Shown here one piece after another: positions 22,122 through 32,383 of a stretch of 64,000 nt of DNA. The stretch spans positions 483,310,557 to 483,374,556 of the forward strand of contig CM046876.1 of the NCBI GenBank assembly GCA_025667525.1, given 5' to 3'. Below the pieces are notes generated by a model. The model was not told the DNA's origin. It saw only the letters and a list, made by a program, of their open reading frames with translations, and did no database searches. Source of the DNA: Glebionis coronaria. Lineage: Eukaryota > Streptophyta > Magnoliopsida > Asterales > Asteraceae. Position 1 is the stretch's first letter. Each line of letters opens with the position of its first letter. The position numbers were made by a program, and so were the translations under genes.

Positions 22122-22133
22122 GCTCTGATACCA
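22122..22133 (-). other. COP-N2 primer binding site
   Basis: The sense strand reads TGGTATCAGAGC, the exact complement of the plant initiator tRNA-Met 3' end, two bases inside the 5' LTR. Confidence 0.92.
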
Positions 22134-22135
22134 AT

Positions 22136-22691
22136 TGTGGAAACCTTGGTTTCCGGATCTTTTAAGCTACTAGGAATGATCATTGTTCATATGATTATCA
22201 AAATCAAAGCGGAATTAGAACAACAACCATTAACAAGGTGTTTAGGGCACAAGAACATGAATTAAAACACAATTGGATTGCTAATTATATTGATAATCAA
22301 CAATCACTAGACGTGTATACATTGAATCCCACGTCTAGTCGACACACACTTTAGGTTTACATTGTGAATGAAAGTTATGAATAAAACCTAAGACCCTTGT
22401 TTCTTTTATAGTGGAAGGAACAGAATCTACAAGAGATAAAATCAAATAAACTAAATATTCTATTTCTATAGATATATACTGAATATATTATTTAGAATAT
22501 ATCCAATATATTCTGTAAATAGAATTCTCCATCAAATCCATCAGCGTTGACTTTTGTTGACTGCGTTTGACTTTTGTTGACTTCTGTCAACGCCTACATA
22601 GCTCTTGTCAACGTCTATATTACTCTTGTCAACGCCTGAGTAAATATCCTTCGATTTTGAGTTTATGCCACATCAACTTTTTGACCCAACA
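22136..22691 (-). repeat. COP-N2 5' LTR with WRKY-type W-box cluster
   Basis: 556 bp. In about 110 bp (22540-22645) there are four TTGAC and three GTCAA cores, in U3 upstream of the TATA box (+ 22403-22410) in the sense direction. TTGAC is the core of the W-box bound by WRKY factors. Confidence 0.9.
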
Positions 22692-22696
22692 AAGGA

Positions 22697-23227
22697 ATCC
22701 CCAAAGACCGAGAAGTCATCCATGAAGACTTCCATAGTTTGCTCAACCATGTCATGGAAGATAGCCAACATGCACCTTTGGAAAGTCCTGGGGGCATTGC
22801 ATAAGCCAAAAGGCATTCTTTTGTAAGCAAATGTGCCATAGGGACAAGTGAATGTTGTCTTCTCTTGATCTTGGGGATCGATGGGTATTTGGAAATAACC
22901 CGAGAAACCATCAAGAAAGCAGTAATATTCATTACCCGCTAAACGTTCAAGCATTTGGTCCATAAAAGGTAGAGGGAAATGATCCTTTCTCGTGGCATCA
23001 TTGAGTTTGCGGTAGTCTATACAAACTCTCCACCCAGTAACGAGACGGGTAGGAATCAACTCGTTGTTTTGATTGGGCACAACGGTGATTCCACCTTTCT
23101 TAGGCACACAATGGACTGGACTAACCCATGGTGAATCCGAAATAGGGTAAATCATACCCGCATCAAGAAGTTTGATAACCTCTTTTTTGATGACTTCATG
23201 GATTTTAGGATTCACCCTTCGTTGGCT
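22697..23227 (-). pseudogene. pol: GYP-B pol, 5' part: reverse transcriptase fingers and palm (interrupted)
   Basis: Sense order: VNPKIHEVIKKEV, SPVHCVPKKGG, RVCIDYRKLNDATRKDHFPL, YYCFLDGFSGYFQIPI, FAYKRMPFGLCNAP and the catalytic FMDD in VFMDDFSVFGDS, typical of Athila RT. The frame is open across this piece and continues, after removal of COP-N2 and one duplication, at 19452. Confidence 0.92.
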
Positions 23228-25261
23228 TTAAATTGTGGGCTTAAAGTCGTCCTCCATGAGAATTTTATGTGTGCAAAAGTGAGGATCAATTCCACGAATG
23301 TCGGAGATTTTCCAGGCGATGAGTCGGGATTTTTCTTCTTCTTTCAGGTCCTTCGCGATGATGACCGGTAACTTCTCGTTGTCTTCAAGGAAAACGTACT
23401 CAAGATGAGGAGGTAGGTCCTTAAGCTCAAGAGTAGGAGGATCCTCAATAGATGGTGAAACTAACGATGGATCATCATTATTCACCTCTTTAGGAGAAGG
23501 AGGAGAAAACGGGTCTTCATTGAGAAGTCTCTCAATAGTACGAATATCTTCATCCCAATCGGTGGACGAATTATCATACTTAATATCGAGAGGACCCAAG
23601 CTAGCTTCGAAATCATCCAAGTCACTTTCTCCAAAAGGAGTCAATGCCGGAGCAATTGAGGCAACAGTCTCAACATTGGGTAGAGAAGAAAGAGTACTTT
23701 TGCAAGCATCATGAAAATGTTCTTCACAAGCCTCATCGAGAACATCGATAGCATTAACACTCTCATATGAATAAGGTTGCTTAGAAATCTTACCCATGTT
23801 GAAGACAATTTTATCGTCACCAACTCTCATGATTATTTCGTCCGCGGCTACATCAATGAGAGTGCGACCGGTCCTCAGGAAGGGACGTCCAACGATTAAT
23901 GGAACACGAGGATCCATCTCGTAGTCAACGACGACAAAATCCGCCGGGAAGGTGAATTTGTCAACGCCAACAAAGACATCTTCGGCTATCCCCACTGGAT
24001 AAGCAACCGTACGGTTAGCTAATTCCAAGGTCATTTTGGTGGGGACTAGCTCGGGGAGAGATAATTGCTTCCAAACACTTAAAGGCATTAAGTTTATACT
24101 GGCACCTAGATCGGCGAGGGCCATGCAATTCTCTACTCCCAGGAAGTTGCAAGGAATCAAAAAGCGACCCGGATCACCAAGTTTGGTGGGCAATTTCCTT
24201 AAGATCACTGCGGAGCAGTTCTCATTAAGTTGGGTCTGAGCAATGTCAAGAAGCTTCTCCTTGTCACTTAGAAGATCTTTAAACATCTTAGCGTATTTGG
24301 GCATGTGAGCGAGAGCCTCGGCAAAGGAGATGTTAAAATTTAATTGTTTAAACATTTTGAGAAAGTTTGAAACTTGAATATCATCCTTGCTCTTTTGCTT
24401 CTCTTTCCTCAACCTTGAAGGATAAGGTATATTGGATGAAGAAGAAGGCTTTAGGAGAGTAGGATCACTCACAACCACGGGTGGTGGGGAAATGGGGATA
24501 GAAGGTGAAGGAGGTGGGGAAAGTTGCTCTTTTTCCTTGTTCACAATCACGGGTGGAGGTGTAGGAAGCTCGGGTTCCGTATAACCTTTTCCACTACGAG
24601 TAGTGATTGCTTTCATCTCCCCTCTTGGATTCGCAACGGTGTTACTCGGAAGAGTACCCGAAGAAGAGGGTTGATTACCTTGGATGAGCGAACCAATCAT
24701 ATCACGAATATTAAGCGCTTGAGTGCTGAAAGAATCTCTGATGTCTGCACGAATTTCATTGCTTTGTTTTGCCATGTCATTCCTTAGCTCGGCTCTAATA
24801 TCGTTCCCTTTTTTCGCCATTTCGCCCTTCAAGTTGATAACTTGACTCTGAAGATTCGTCACCAACTCCCGATTAGTCTTCATGAACGTCTCGACGTCTT
24901 GATTCACTGCCATCGGTTGATTGAGAGGTGGAGCTTGGTAAGCTTGAGAATTTCCTTGAGTTGGGTATGGGTTTCTTTGGGATTGATATTGATTGGTAGC
25001 ACGAGGTTGGGATTGATTGTTTCGATTATAGTTTTGTTGTTGGGTTTGGTTTGAAGGAGGGAAACCTGGTGGAGAAAGATAGTTGTTCGAACGATAACTT
25101 AGCAAGCTACGGTCTCCTTGAGGGCGAGCTTGATAGCCTCCCGTGGGATAAGTACCGTAAGCCGCGTTAACATTTTCAGAAAAATTGCCTTGAGTAGAAG
25201 GACAATCATTGTAAGAATGAGGACCACCACATGTGTCACAAGAAATAGCAACGGCTTTAGC
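23228..25261 (-). pseudogene. GYP-B gag C-terminus and aspartic protease
   Basis: An open stretch of about 677 codons between a stop at 25262-25264 and a TAA at 23228-23230 that separates it from RT in the same frame. It begins with the zinc-knuckle-like CDTCGGPHSYNDC (about 25200-25240), a Gln/Asn/Pro-rich linker, a repeated charged segment (MAKKGNDIRAEL, MAKQSNEIRADI), ITTRSGKGY, and the retropepsin motif DLGASINLMP (about 24085-24115) with PLIVGRPFLRTGRTLIDV. The C-terminal 170 residues are acidic linker to RT. Confidence 0.88.
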
Positions 25262-25264
25262 TTA

Positions 25265-26169
25265 TTGAAAGTGGTTTGTGGCCATGGTCATGAAATTCTT
25301 GTTCATCTCAGCGAGTTGTCGAGAAATTTCAGTCATCTCGGGATTGGAAGTAGTAGAAGAAACATTGACTCTCGAGTTAGATCTTGAGGATGCGGATGAA
25401 TCCCAATTCTTGTGGTGAGTAGTCATGTTTTCAATCAACTCTCTACACTCCTCCGGTCTCCTTTTCATAAAAGTACCACCGACGGCGGCATTAATCGTGT
25501 CACGATCACGAAAAGTGAGACCATTGTAGAAGGTATCAATGAGAGTGACGGGGAGCATGTTGTGATTTGGACAACGGTCAATCAAATCATTGTATCGTTC
25601 CCAAGCATCAAAGAGTGATTAATCATTGTCTTGCATGAATCCACTGATTTGGTTACGAAGGCTCGTGACCATGGATGGTGGGAAGTAGCGCGACAAAAAG
25701 CGTTGAGTCATGTCATTCCACGTATGAATAGATTCTTAGGAAGACGGTCAAACCATTTTTCGGCATGGTGAGAAAGCGAGTGGGGAAAAAGTTGAAGGCG
25801 AAGGTCATCCATAGAAACACCGGAGCACTTCATGGTTTGGGTAATGGTAATGAATTTGTCAAGGTGTTTGTTGGCATCATCATCCGGAATTCCGCGAAAT
25901 GGGTTAGTTTGCACTTGTTGGATCATGTGATGCTTCAACGAAAACTCCTGAGCCGTGACGTGCATCGGCGCAATCGGGCCTCCGCGTCCGTTCATGGTGG
26001 GTTGACACAATTCCTCCATTGTTCGTAAATCAGGTAGGAGGACATTGTTGTTGTTGTTGTTAATCAAATTGGGTAGAGGTGGGTTATTATTGTTGTTGTT
26101 ATTAACACCAGCCATATCTAAATCTTCACGAGTCTCGGGCTCAGAATAGTTCGAAGATCTAGTACGCAT
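25265..26169 (-). pseudogene. gag: GYP-B gag N-terminus (broken)
   Basis: ATG at 26169 (MRTRSSNYSEPETRED), an Asn-run-rich segment, then TMEELCQPTMNGRGGPIAP and a capsid domain (HMIQQVQ, FRGIPDDDANKHLDKF, LRLQLFPHSL, AEKWFDRLPKN). A frameshift lies near 25735, an in-frame stop near 25620 (between DND and SLFDAWERY) and a second stop at 25262-25264. Homology continues through CPNHNMLPVTLIDTFYNGL. Typical of Asteraceae Athila Gag as I remember it. Confidence 0.9.
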
Positions 26170-26376
26170 ACACCTGCAGAAGAAAAATATACACAGAGAA
26201 AATATCTATATAATCTTTTTGGTGCAAAACCTTTAGAAAAGATTTGCTTTTTAATGATTTTTCAATGTTTTGGGGATTTTTGAAAATTTTGGACACAAAA
26301 AATAACGTTCACGAGTGAACGGATCCCAAAAGCCAACGCGTCTCTCACAAAAAACCATTAATCTTAACGAAAAGAG

Positions 26377-26391
26377 CCGGCAGCGGCGCCA
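26377..26391 (-). other. GYP-B primer binding site (tRNA-Asp type)
   Basis: The sense strand reads TGGCGCCGCTGCCGG two bases after the 5' LTR, sharing its first fifteen bases with the GYP-A site. The leader from here to the gag ATG is about 200 bp. Confidence 0.88.
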
Positions 26392-26393
26392 TT

Positions 26394-28133
26394 TAATACT
26401 CAGCTTTTAAGCTAAGTATAAAATCTTATCGTCCGAATCTTTTCGAATTGATAACCGGTCTAAAGTGCGACTCAATCGTCTTTTGGTGAATAAGAGAATG
26501 GTTTGGTTTTGTTTATCTAATTTTAAACTATTAGCAAGTAATTTAAGTGTCGTTGAGTAAAGTAGAAGTATAAAGTTTAAAACTAAAATGACGAGTTAAA
26601 ATAAATGCTTGAAAAACTTATAGACAAGATTAGGAAAATTACTAGATCACTAAATAAAACTAACACTTAGAAATTTTATAAAAACAATACACTAAACAAG
26701 CCCTAATCGGAATACTGGAGAAAGACACTAATCGGAATATCACAATAATCACTCAATCAGAATGAGCCCAAAAAAGGACCAAATCGGAATGCGGGATAAA
26801 GACCAAATCGGAATGTATTCCGATCTGGTGATCGGAATACTTAAAAATGAGGCCGTCGGAATATCAAAGAAGCTACTGATCGGAATGTATGGACAAATCC
26901 CAATCGGAATGTGAAACACAACTCTAATCGGAATATAGAAAAATGAGGGCCAATCGGAATACTTAACTTGAATCAAATCTGAATAATATGCAAGAACTAC
27001 TGATCGGAATATCTAAAAAAAAGGCAGATTAGAATGTTCAAAACCCTTTTCCGATTTGCCAATCGGAATAAGGGGAAGGCTGCTGGTCGGAATAGGCTGC
27101 GATCGGAAAGGGGTTTAATCCCTTTCCGATTTATATGGGATTCGGTAAAAGCTAATGAATAAGCTATATTGATAAGCTTATCACCAAACTAAAACGAATC
27201 AATGACTAAACGGATCAAATAAGCACTTATCACAACTTATCCAACTAAAAAATAAGCAAACTATTAATTCAAACAATAAAAATATGAACTTTTTAAGAAA
27301 ACTTTTAATGAGAAAATAAGCTAAACATAAAAATAAGCCAATAAGCACAAGAATCTCAAAGCTTATTCGTATGAAAACTTAAGTAATGATCAAAAGATTA
27401 ACTTTTTAAGCACAAAATCATTAAGAACAACACGGATCATATGAAATTCGTACCAAAATCAATCTAAAAATCAAAGAAAAGTAGAATGAGATTAAGGATT
27501 AAAAGCTTAAATAGAACTTGATTAATGAAATAAGCAATACATAAATGTTTAATCTTGAAAGATTAAAAGAAAAGATGAAATTTAGTGAGAGAAAGTTTAG
27601 AACTTTCTCTCTCTAAGACTAGAAAGAAAAGTGCAAAATGAGAAACTAAAAATTAAAGACTAACTCCCTCCTAATGTGTATTAGGAGGGTATTTATAGGG
27701 AAGGAGGGAGTGCATGTGTTGCATCTTCTTTCTTTCTTTCTTCACGTCTTCTCGACTCGACTTTAATTCTTTGTCTTTTCTCGATGTCGTCTCGGGATTT
27801 GAACTTGTCTTTTAATTTTCTTCTTCTATTAGACTTAAGTTCTTCGACTTCGTTAAACTTCCGTCTTTAGACTTTTTCTTCGATAAATCTTCAGAATAGG
27901 TCTTGGACTTCCGTTCTTTTTGCACTCTTGATCTTTTGACTTCGTATTTTCCCGTTTTCTTCGATAAAAGCCCGTGAAAGCCCGTGTTTTCTTCCTTTTT
28001 CATATTTTGGTCCTAAAACACAATAAAAACACAAATCACGCATAATTCCGACTTTTACGACATAAAATACACGTTTTGGTCTTGTTATTATTGGAAATAA
28101 GTGGTAAAAGGATAAGTGTTTTCACACTTATTA
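26394..28133 (-). repeat. GYP-B 5' LTR
   Basis: 1740-bp partner of 13552-15288, about 28 differences by eye. Minus-strand TATA at + 27690-27697 abutting the perfect hairpin 27666-27689; word array at 26706-27120. Confidence 0.93.
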
Positions 28134-28138
28134 ACATG

Positions 28139-28464
28139 TTTAGCTAAATTTTGTTCGAGTATTTTTTCGACTTAGCCACCATCTAGACTAGTTTCGTAAT
28201 ATCGTTTACACGAAGATTAAAAAAAAAAGTTAAAATTTTTCCGTCAAGTAAATTCAAAATTTTTCCATACTAGTGTTAGGACATTTCTAGCTCGATTTCA
28301 AAATTTGGCGATTACAAAATTTTTTGGTCTACCGTTTTGTCGGACTGGGGAATTTATAGTCGGACTGAAGAAAAATTGCAATTTTCGGAATTTTAACCAC
28401 AACAACAATCACAACAAATCTACTTAAGATCCATATTCACTTCATCATTTTAGAAAATATTGAG
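28139..28464 (+). other. COP-1 leader, part after GYP-B
   Basis: AT-rich, non-coding, runs into the COP-1 gag ATG. It contains one A8 run and no array words. Confidence 0.7.
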
Positions 28465-29286
28465 ATGGATTCTACTGCCGAATATCGTGTGACGAACAAC
28501 AACATAATGGTGGCAGGGAACAAAGAAAGACCACCAATGCTTGTTTCGGGTCGATATGATCAATGGAAATCCCGTTTTCTACGTTATCTTGACACAAAAT
28601 CTAACGGTGATGCTTTAAGGCAATGCATTTTGGAAGGACCCTATAAACTCTCAAGGATTCAAGTTCCTGCAGTACCAGCCACAGACACAAGTGACGCACA
28701 ACCCGCATATGAACGTGATGAAAAGAGGACCGACCTCACCCCAGAGAGCCGTGCGTGGTTTGATGCAGAGAAAGAAGCAATCTACTTAATTCTCAGTGGC
28801 ATTGGAGATGATATTTACTCTACGGTTGATGCATGCCCTACTGCTCAAGAAATGTGGACGGCTATTGAAAGATTGCAACAAGGTGAATCACTTAACAAAC
28901 AAGATGTGAAAACTAAGATGTTTTGGAACTTTGGCAAGTTTACATCAAAGGATGGGGAATAAATTGATTCTTATTACTCCCGATTCTACAAGATGATGAA
29001 TGATATGACCCGAAACAACTTACAAGTTTCCACCATGCAAGTCAATGTCCAATTTCTACAGCAACTTCAACCAGAGTGGACACGGTTTGTCACCTTGGTG
29101 AAACAACAACAAAAGTTATACGGAGTTTCATATCACAAGCTCTTTTACATCTTGAAACAATTTCAAAATGAGGCAAATGAACTTCGAGCTGAACGAGTTG
29201 CAAAGATTTCCAATCCACTTGCTTTGGTGTCTACCACTCAACATTACCTAGATTATCACTCTCGTACTTCAAAGACCTACTCTACT
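28465..29286 (+). pseudogene. gag: COP-1 gag N-terminus (broken)
   Basis: The ATG at 28465 opens a copia Gag (ERPPMLVSGRYDQWKSRFLRYLD, AWFDAEKEAIYLILSGIGDDIYSTVD, EMWTAIERLQQGESLNKQDVK, YYSRFYKMMNDMTRNNLQV, FLQQLQPEWTRFV). It has an in-frame TAA at 28960-28962 with homology continuing in the same frame. TAT-1 interrupts it at 29287 (duplication CTACT); the frame resumes at 40249. Homologous proteins are abundant in Asteraceae genomes. Confidence 0.9.
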
Positions 29287-29870
29287 TGATGACGTATAGT
29301 CCCCAGCCGGGTCAGGAACCTGGCCCACGGGTACTACCCGTATCCGGCCCATCACAGATGGGTAAGAATGATGTCATTTAAGCTTATGGACTTGGATGAA
29401 CAGTAACCGCACACACGTGTGCGGCCCACGGCCCGGCACGGCCGGTACAGGGTTAGACAGAATCATATTCTGTCTATGAGTAGGATTTACCCCAAAGAAA
29501 AGGATATTCACTCACCATAATTAGAAGATAACAATCAATCTAATTCTGGTACTTATCCTTTCCTTGGGGCCGAAGTATCAGTGACAGCCCACTAGGGTTT
29601 CACTGCCTATAAAAGGAACCCCCAAGGGCTCCACAAAGGTATTACGTTCTACACTCTCAACTCACTCAACTCCTATAAACCCTAACCGATTACTTACTCT
29701 CACGCCGGAGTCTAATCGTGGGAAACATTCCCACGGTAAGCCTAACGCGTGTTGTTTAGTGTGCAGGATCTCAACCAAATAGTTCACTTGGTGCAGGAGC
29801 CGGAGCCCAAGCCCACCCGAATTAAGCCTAATTCGGGTCAAGCAAGGATCACCCAACTTTTGCATCAACA
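29287..29870 (+). repeat. TAT-1 5' LTR
   Basis: 584 bp. U3 holds three palindromes: ACGGGT-act-ACCCGT (29327-29341), CCGCACACACGTGTGCGG (29407-29424, one mismatch) and AGACAGAAT-cat-ATTCTGTCT (29455-29475). TATAAAAG at 29608-29615 is followed by GGAACCC / GGGCTCC (29615-29632). Confidence 0.93.
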
Positions 29871-29873
29871 AGT

Positions 29874-29890
29874 TGGCGCCATCCGTGGGA
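29874..29890 (+). other. TAT-1 primer binding site
   Basis: TGGCGCCATCCGTGGGA three bases after the LTR. This form is typical of Tat/Ogre-type elements; the matching tRNA is usually given as tRNA-Arg, which I have not verified. Confidence 0.75.
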
Positions 29891-29933
29891 CCCATTACAC
29901 TAAGCTAGAGCGAAATCTCATCTTGAATTTCCA

Positions 29934-31526
29934 ATGACAAAGGGGCATCCGCAAGCTAATCCCAGGAACACAAATCCTGGAAATCAGAAGTCCCAAGGGG
30001 AAGGGATACTCATCCCCAATCAATCCCCTAACCGCCTAGCGGGCGGACCTGGTAACCGTGGTGGTTTTCAGTCCATGGGGGTGACGAGCACGATCTCCAT
30101 AACTCCCCCACCTACTTCAACCCTGGACAACCCTGATCCAGGGAGTGCGCCCAATCCCCCTAACAAGGAGCCGCGCAGACCAGCGATTGAGGAGGAAGTA
30201 GAAGTCCAACCACTCAGCGAGGAGGATCTCACTCGAGTTCTCACACAGAACTTTGATAGGATCGTCCCAGGGATTGCATCAAGGTTGAATCTAGGGAGAA
30301 ACCTCCAATCTAGACTCAACTTTGGCAATGCCGGACTAATCACCTCTTCCCAAAATCAGAGGAAAAGGAAGACTCGGCCTCAGGAGCAGAGCATCTTCGA
30401 GGAAACTCCTCAACCTAGGAATGTGTTCGAGCGTATAGGAGACCGCCTCATAGAGGAACTAACGCAGTCTCGAGAGGGGGGAGAGAAGTCTGACGGTTCA
30501 CCCGAGCGAACAGACCGAGAACTGACAAGAGCCGCTCACCGCACAAGTGTGTGGGATAGGATGAACACCGGGAAGAAGGCTCCTGGCTCTTCTAAAAAGA
30601 GCGGCCCTCACCCAAGAGATGGGGCACCGCCTCCTTCTCCAGATCCATCAGGAGAGGACTCAGATGACCATCCGCCCAAACGTCGCCGACCTAGGCGTAC
30701 CCCTCCACCACCACCAAATAATGATGATTATTATGGTGGTCCTTATTATCGAGAGGTAGAAGCAGAGGATCTTTCCCGTCCGTGGTGTGACCCGTGGGAA
30801 GACCCTAGGCTCACCCGTCCATGGGCGGATCCCAGGGAAGATCCTTTTACTCTCCGTATACGGAACTACTCCGAGGACACAAAACGTCGCATGCCGGCGT
30901 GTGTCAAGACCTATGATGGAACTGGTGATCCGGATGATTACCTCAAAATATTTGACACGCAGGCTAAAATTGAGCGATGGCCCATGCCTATATGGTGCCA
31001 GATGTTCAATTCAACCTTGATCGGCAATGCCCGTGACTGGTTTGAGGGACTCCCTCCACGAAGTATTGATAGCTTCACAGAACTACGCACTACGTTCAAG
31101 AATAATTATACTCAGCGGAAGAAGTATAATAGGGATCCGGTCTCATTGGCAACTGTCAAACAACGGCCGGGGGAGTCCACAGAAGCCTTCACTGAACGCT
31201 TCAATGATGAGTGCACGCGCACAAAGACAATGCCAGAACTCCTGAAAATCTCTGACTACATGCACGCCATAACAGACAGGGAATTGATTAGGCATCTCAA
31301 TGACAAGCGTCCGGAGAGATATGATGACCTCATGGAAAGGGTCAGAAACTTCATAGAAGGAGAAATGGCGGTTTCCGCGGCTTACCCTTCAAAAGGAAAT
31401 GGCTACCGATCAAACGACCAGTCCAGGAGGCAATCGAGCGGTCAAAGCAATCAGAACAATAGCAGGGGCTCAGACTATAAGAGCCAAAACAAAGGAGGAC
31501 GACCGGATGATAAGTTTACCCCCTAA
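29934..31526 (+). CDS. gag: TAT-1 Gag
   Basis: A 530-codon frame with its own ATG. The N-terminal 300 residues are Pro/Arg/Asp-rich and low complexity (PKRRRPRRTPPPPPNND). A Ty3/gypsy capsid domain covers about residues 310-450 (YDGTGDPDDYLKIFDTQAKIERW, MFNSTLIGNARDWFEGLPP, SFTELRTTFKNNYTQRKKY, RPGESTEAFTERFNDE). A Gln/Asn/Ser-rich tail leads to a stop at 31524-31526. The usual CHHC zinc finger is in the next frame at 31529, so either a one-base deletion in the C-run near 31520 or a frame change separates them; deletion is more likely. Confidence 0.85.
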   Translation: MTKGHPQANPRNTNPGNQKSQGEGILIPNQSPNRLAGGPGNRGGFQSMGVTSTISITPPPTSTLDNPDPGSAPNPPNKEPRRPAIEEEVEVQPLSEEDLTRVLTQNFDRIVPGIASRLNLGRNLQSRLNFGNAGLITSSQNQRKRKTRPQEQSIFEETPQPRNVFERIGDRLIEELTQSREGGEKSDGSPERTDRELTRAAHRTSVWDRMNTGKKAPGSSKKSGPHPRDGAPPPSPDPSGEDSDDHPPKRRRPRRTPPPPPNNDDYYGGPYYREVEAEDLSRPWCDPWEDPRLTRPWADPREDPFTLRIRNYSEDTKRRMPACVKTYDGTGDPDDYLKIFDTQAKIERWPMPIWCQMFNSTLIGNARDWFEGLPPRSIDSFTELRTTFKNNYTQRKKYNRDPVSLATVKQRPGESTEAFTERFNDECTRTKTMPELLKISDYMHAITDRELIRHLNDKRPERYDDLMERVRNFIEGEMAVSAAYPSKGNGYRSNDQSRRQSSGQSNQNNSRGSDYKSQNKGGRPDDKFTP

Positions 31527-31528
31527 AG

Positions 31529-32383
31529 ATGTCCTACCGGGAGATCTTGCTGACGAAAGGGGCAAATTTTCCGAGGCCTCCACCAATGACGAATCCGCCG
31601 GACCGTCGGCAAGGAAATCGCTTCTGCGAGTTCCATAATGACAAGGGCCATGGCACGGAGGAGTGTATCCAGCTCAAGAAGCACATTGAGTCACTGATCA
31701 AGTCAGGTAAACTCAAGCATTTGGTTAAGGATTGGAAGGATGGAAAAGACAACAAGAAGTATGACAAGAAGGATCCCCAAAAGGACAAACCTTCGACCAT
31801 ATACATGATCCAATCCAGACAACGCCGCACGAGGCAGAAAATTGGCCAAAAATTTTCACGCGGCAGGGAAATCTCATTCCCTCCCATTACAGCAAGCGAT
31901 GTGATTGATGCGCCTCTCACTATTAAGATAAGCATTGGAACACACAATGTTCGTCGCATGTATGTGGATGGAGGTTCATCAGCAGAAGTACTGTACGAAC
32001 ACTGTTTTGTGCAGTTACGGCCAGAAATTAGAAGCCAATTAGTACCAGCCACGGCGCCGCTCACTGGTTTTAGTGGAGACACCATATGGCCGATAGGGCA
32101 ACTGCGTCTGCTTGTAACCATTGGGAATGAGGAACCCTTCACTACTGCGTGGATAAACTTCATGGTGATACGCTCACATTCTCCGTACAATGGGATCATA
32201 GGCAGACCAGGTATTCTGGCTATACGGGCGGTACCTTCCATGGCGCACGGAATGATCAAGTTCCCTGTTGAGGGAGGAATCGTCACCATTAACAACACAA
32301 TCGTACCAGCATCCGAGTGTCATACCGTGACAACAACGGCTCCACCTGTTCCACCCAAGGATGGGTCACCACCTCCCAATTAG
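31529..32383 (+). pseudogene. TAT-1 zinc finger and aspartic protease
   Basis: Frame -1 relative to gag. FCEFHNDKGHGTEEC (C-X2-H-X4-H-X4-C) lies at about 31620-31665, the Gag zinc finger of Tat elements. A basic linker is followed by the protease with YVDGGSSAEVLY (D-G-G in place of D-T/S-G), FTTAWINFMVI and YNGIIGRPG. It ends with TAG at 32381-32383, beyond which RT homology continues in the same frame. Confidence 0.82.

Larger units (their letters stand above)
19458..22691 (-). mobile_element. COP-N2: non-autonomous LTR retrotransposon with initiator-Met primer site
   Basis: LTRs of 555 and 556 bp (TGTGG...CAACA on +) with a perfect AAGGA duplication at 19453-19457 and 22692-22696. In the sense (minus) direction the 5' LTR is followed by an exact TGGTATCAGAGC primer site and the 3' LTR is preceded by CTAGGGGAAGAT. 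The 2.1-kb interior has no recognisable protein. The LTRs differ at about five positions, consistent with it being younger than GYP-B. It splits the GYP-B RT right after FMDDFSVFGDSF. Confidence 0.92.
13552..28133 (-). mobile_element. GYP-B: Athila-type Ty3/gypsy retrotransposon
   Basis: 1.74-kb LTRs, tRNA-Asp-type primer site, Gag, DLGAS protease, FMDD reverse transcriptase, RNase H and integrase in gypsy order on the minus strand. The duplication ACATG lies at 13547-13551 and 28134-28138. The LTR ends are TAATA...TATTA in the sense strand rather than TG...CA. It is split by COP-N2 in the RT. Gag and pol carry several stops and a frameshift, and the LTRs differ by roughly 1.6 percent by eye. 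No env-like gene is recognisable. Confidence 0.92.

Noticed and set aside
31515..31530. Programmed frameshift between TAT-1 gag and pol
   Set aside because: There is no recognisable slippery heptamer with downstream structure that I can show, and other one-base lesions occur in the same element, so a simple deletion in a C-run is more likely.
31534..32298. 254-codon minus-strand frame opposite the TAT-1 protease
   Set aside because: It lies antisense to a well-supported zinc finger-protease frame and shows no recognisable motif; a shadow of the sense codons.
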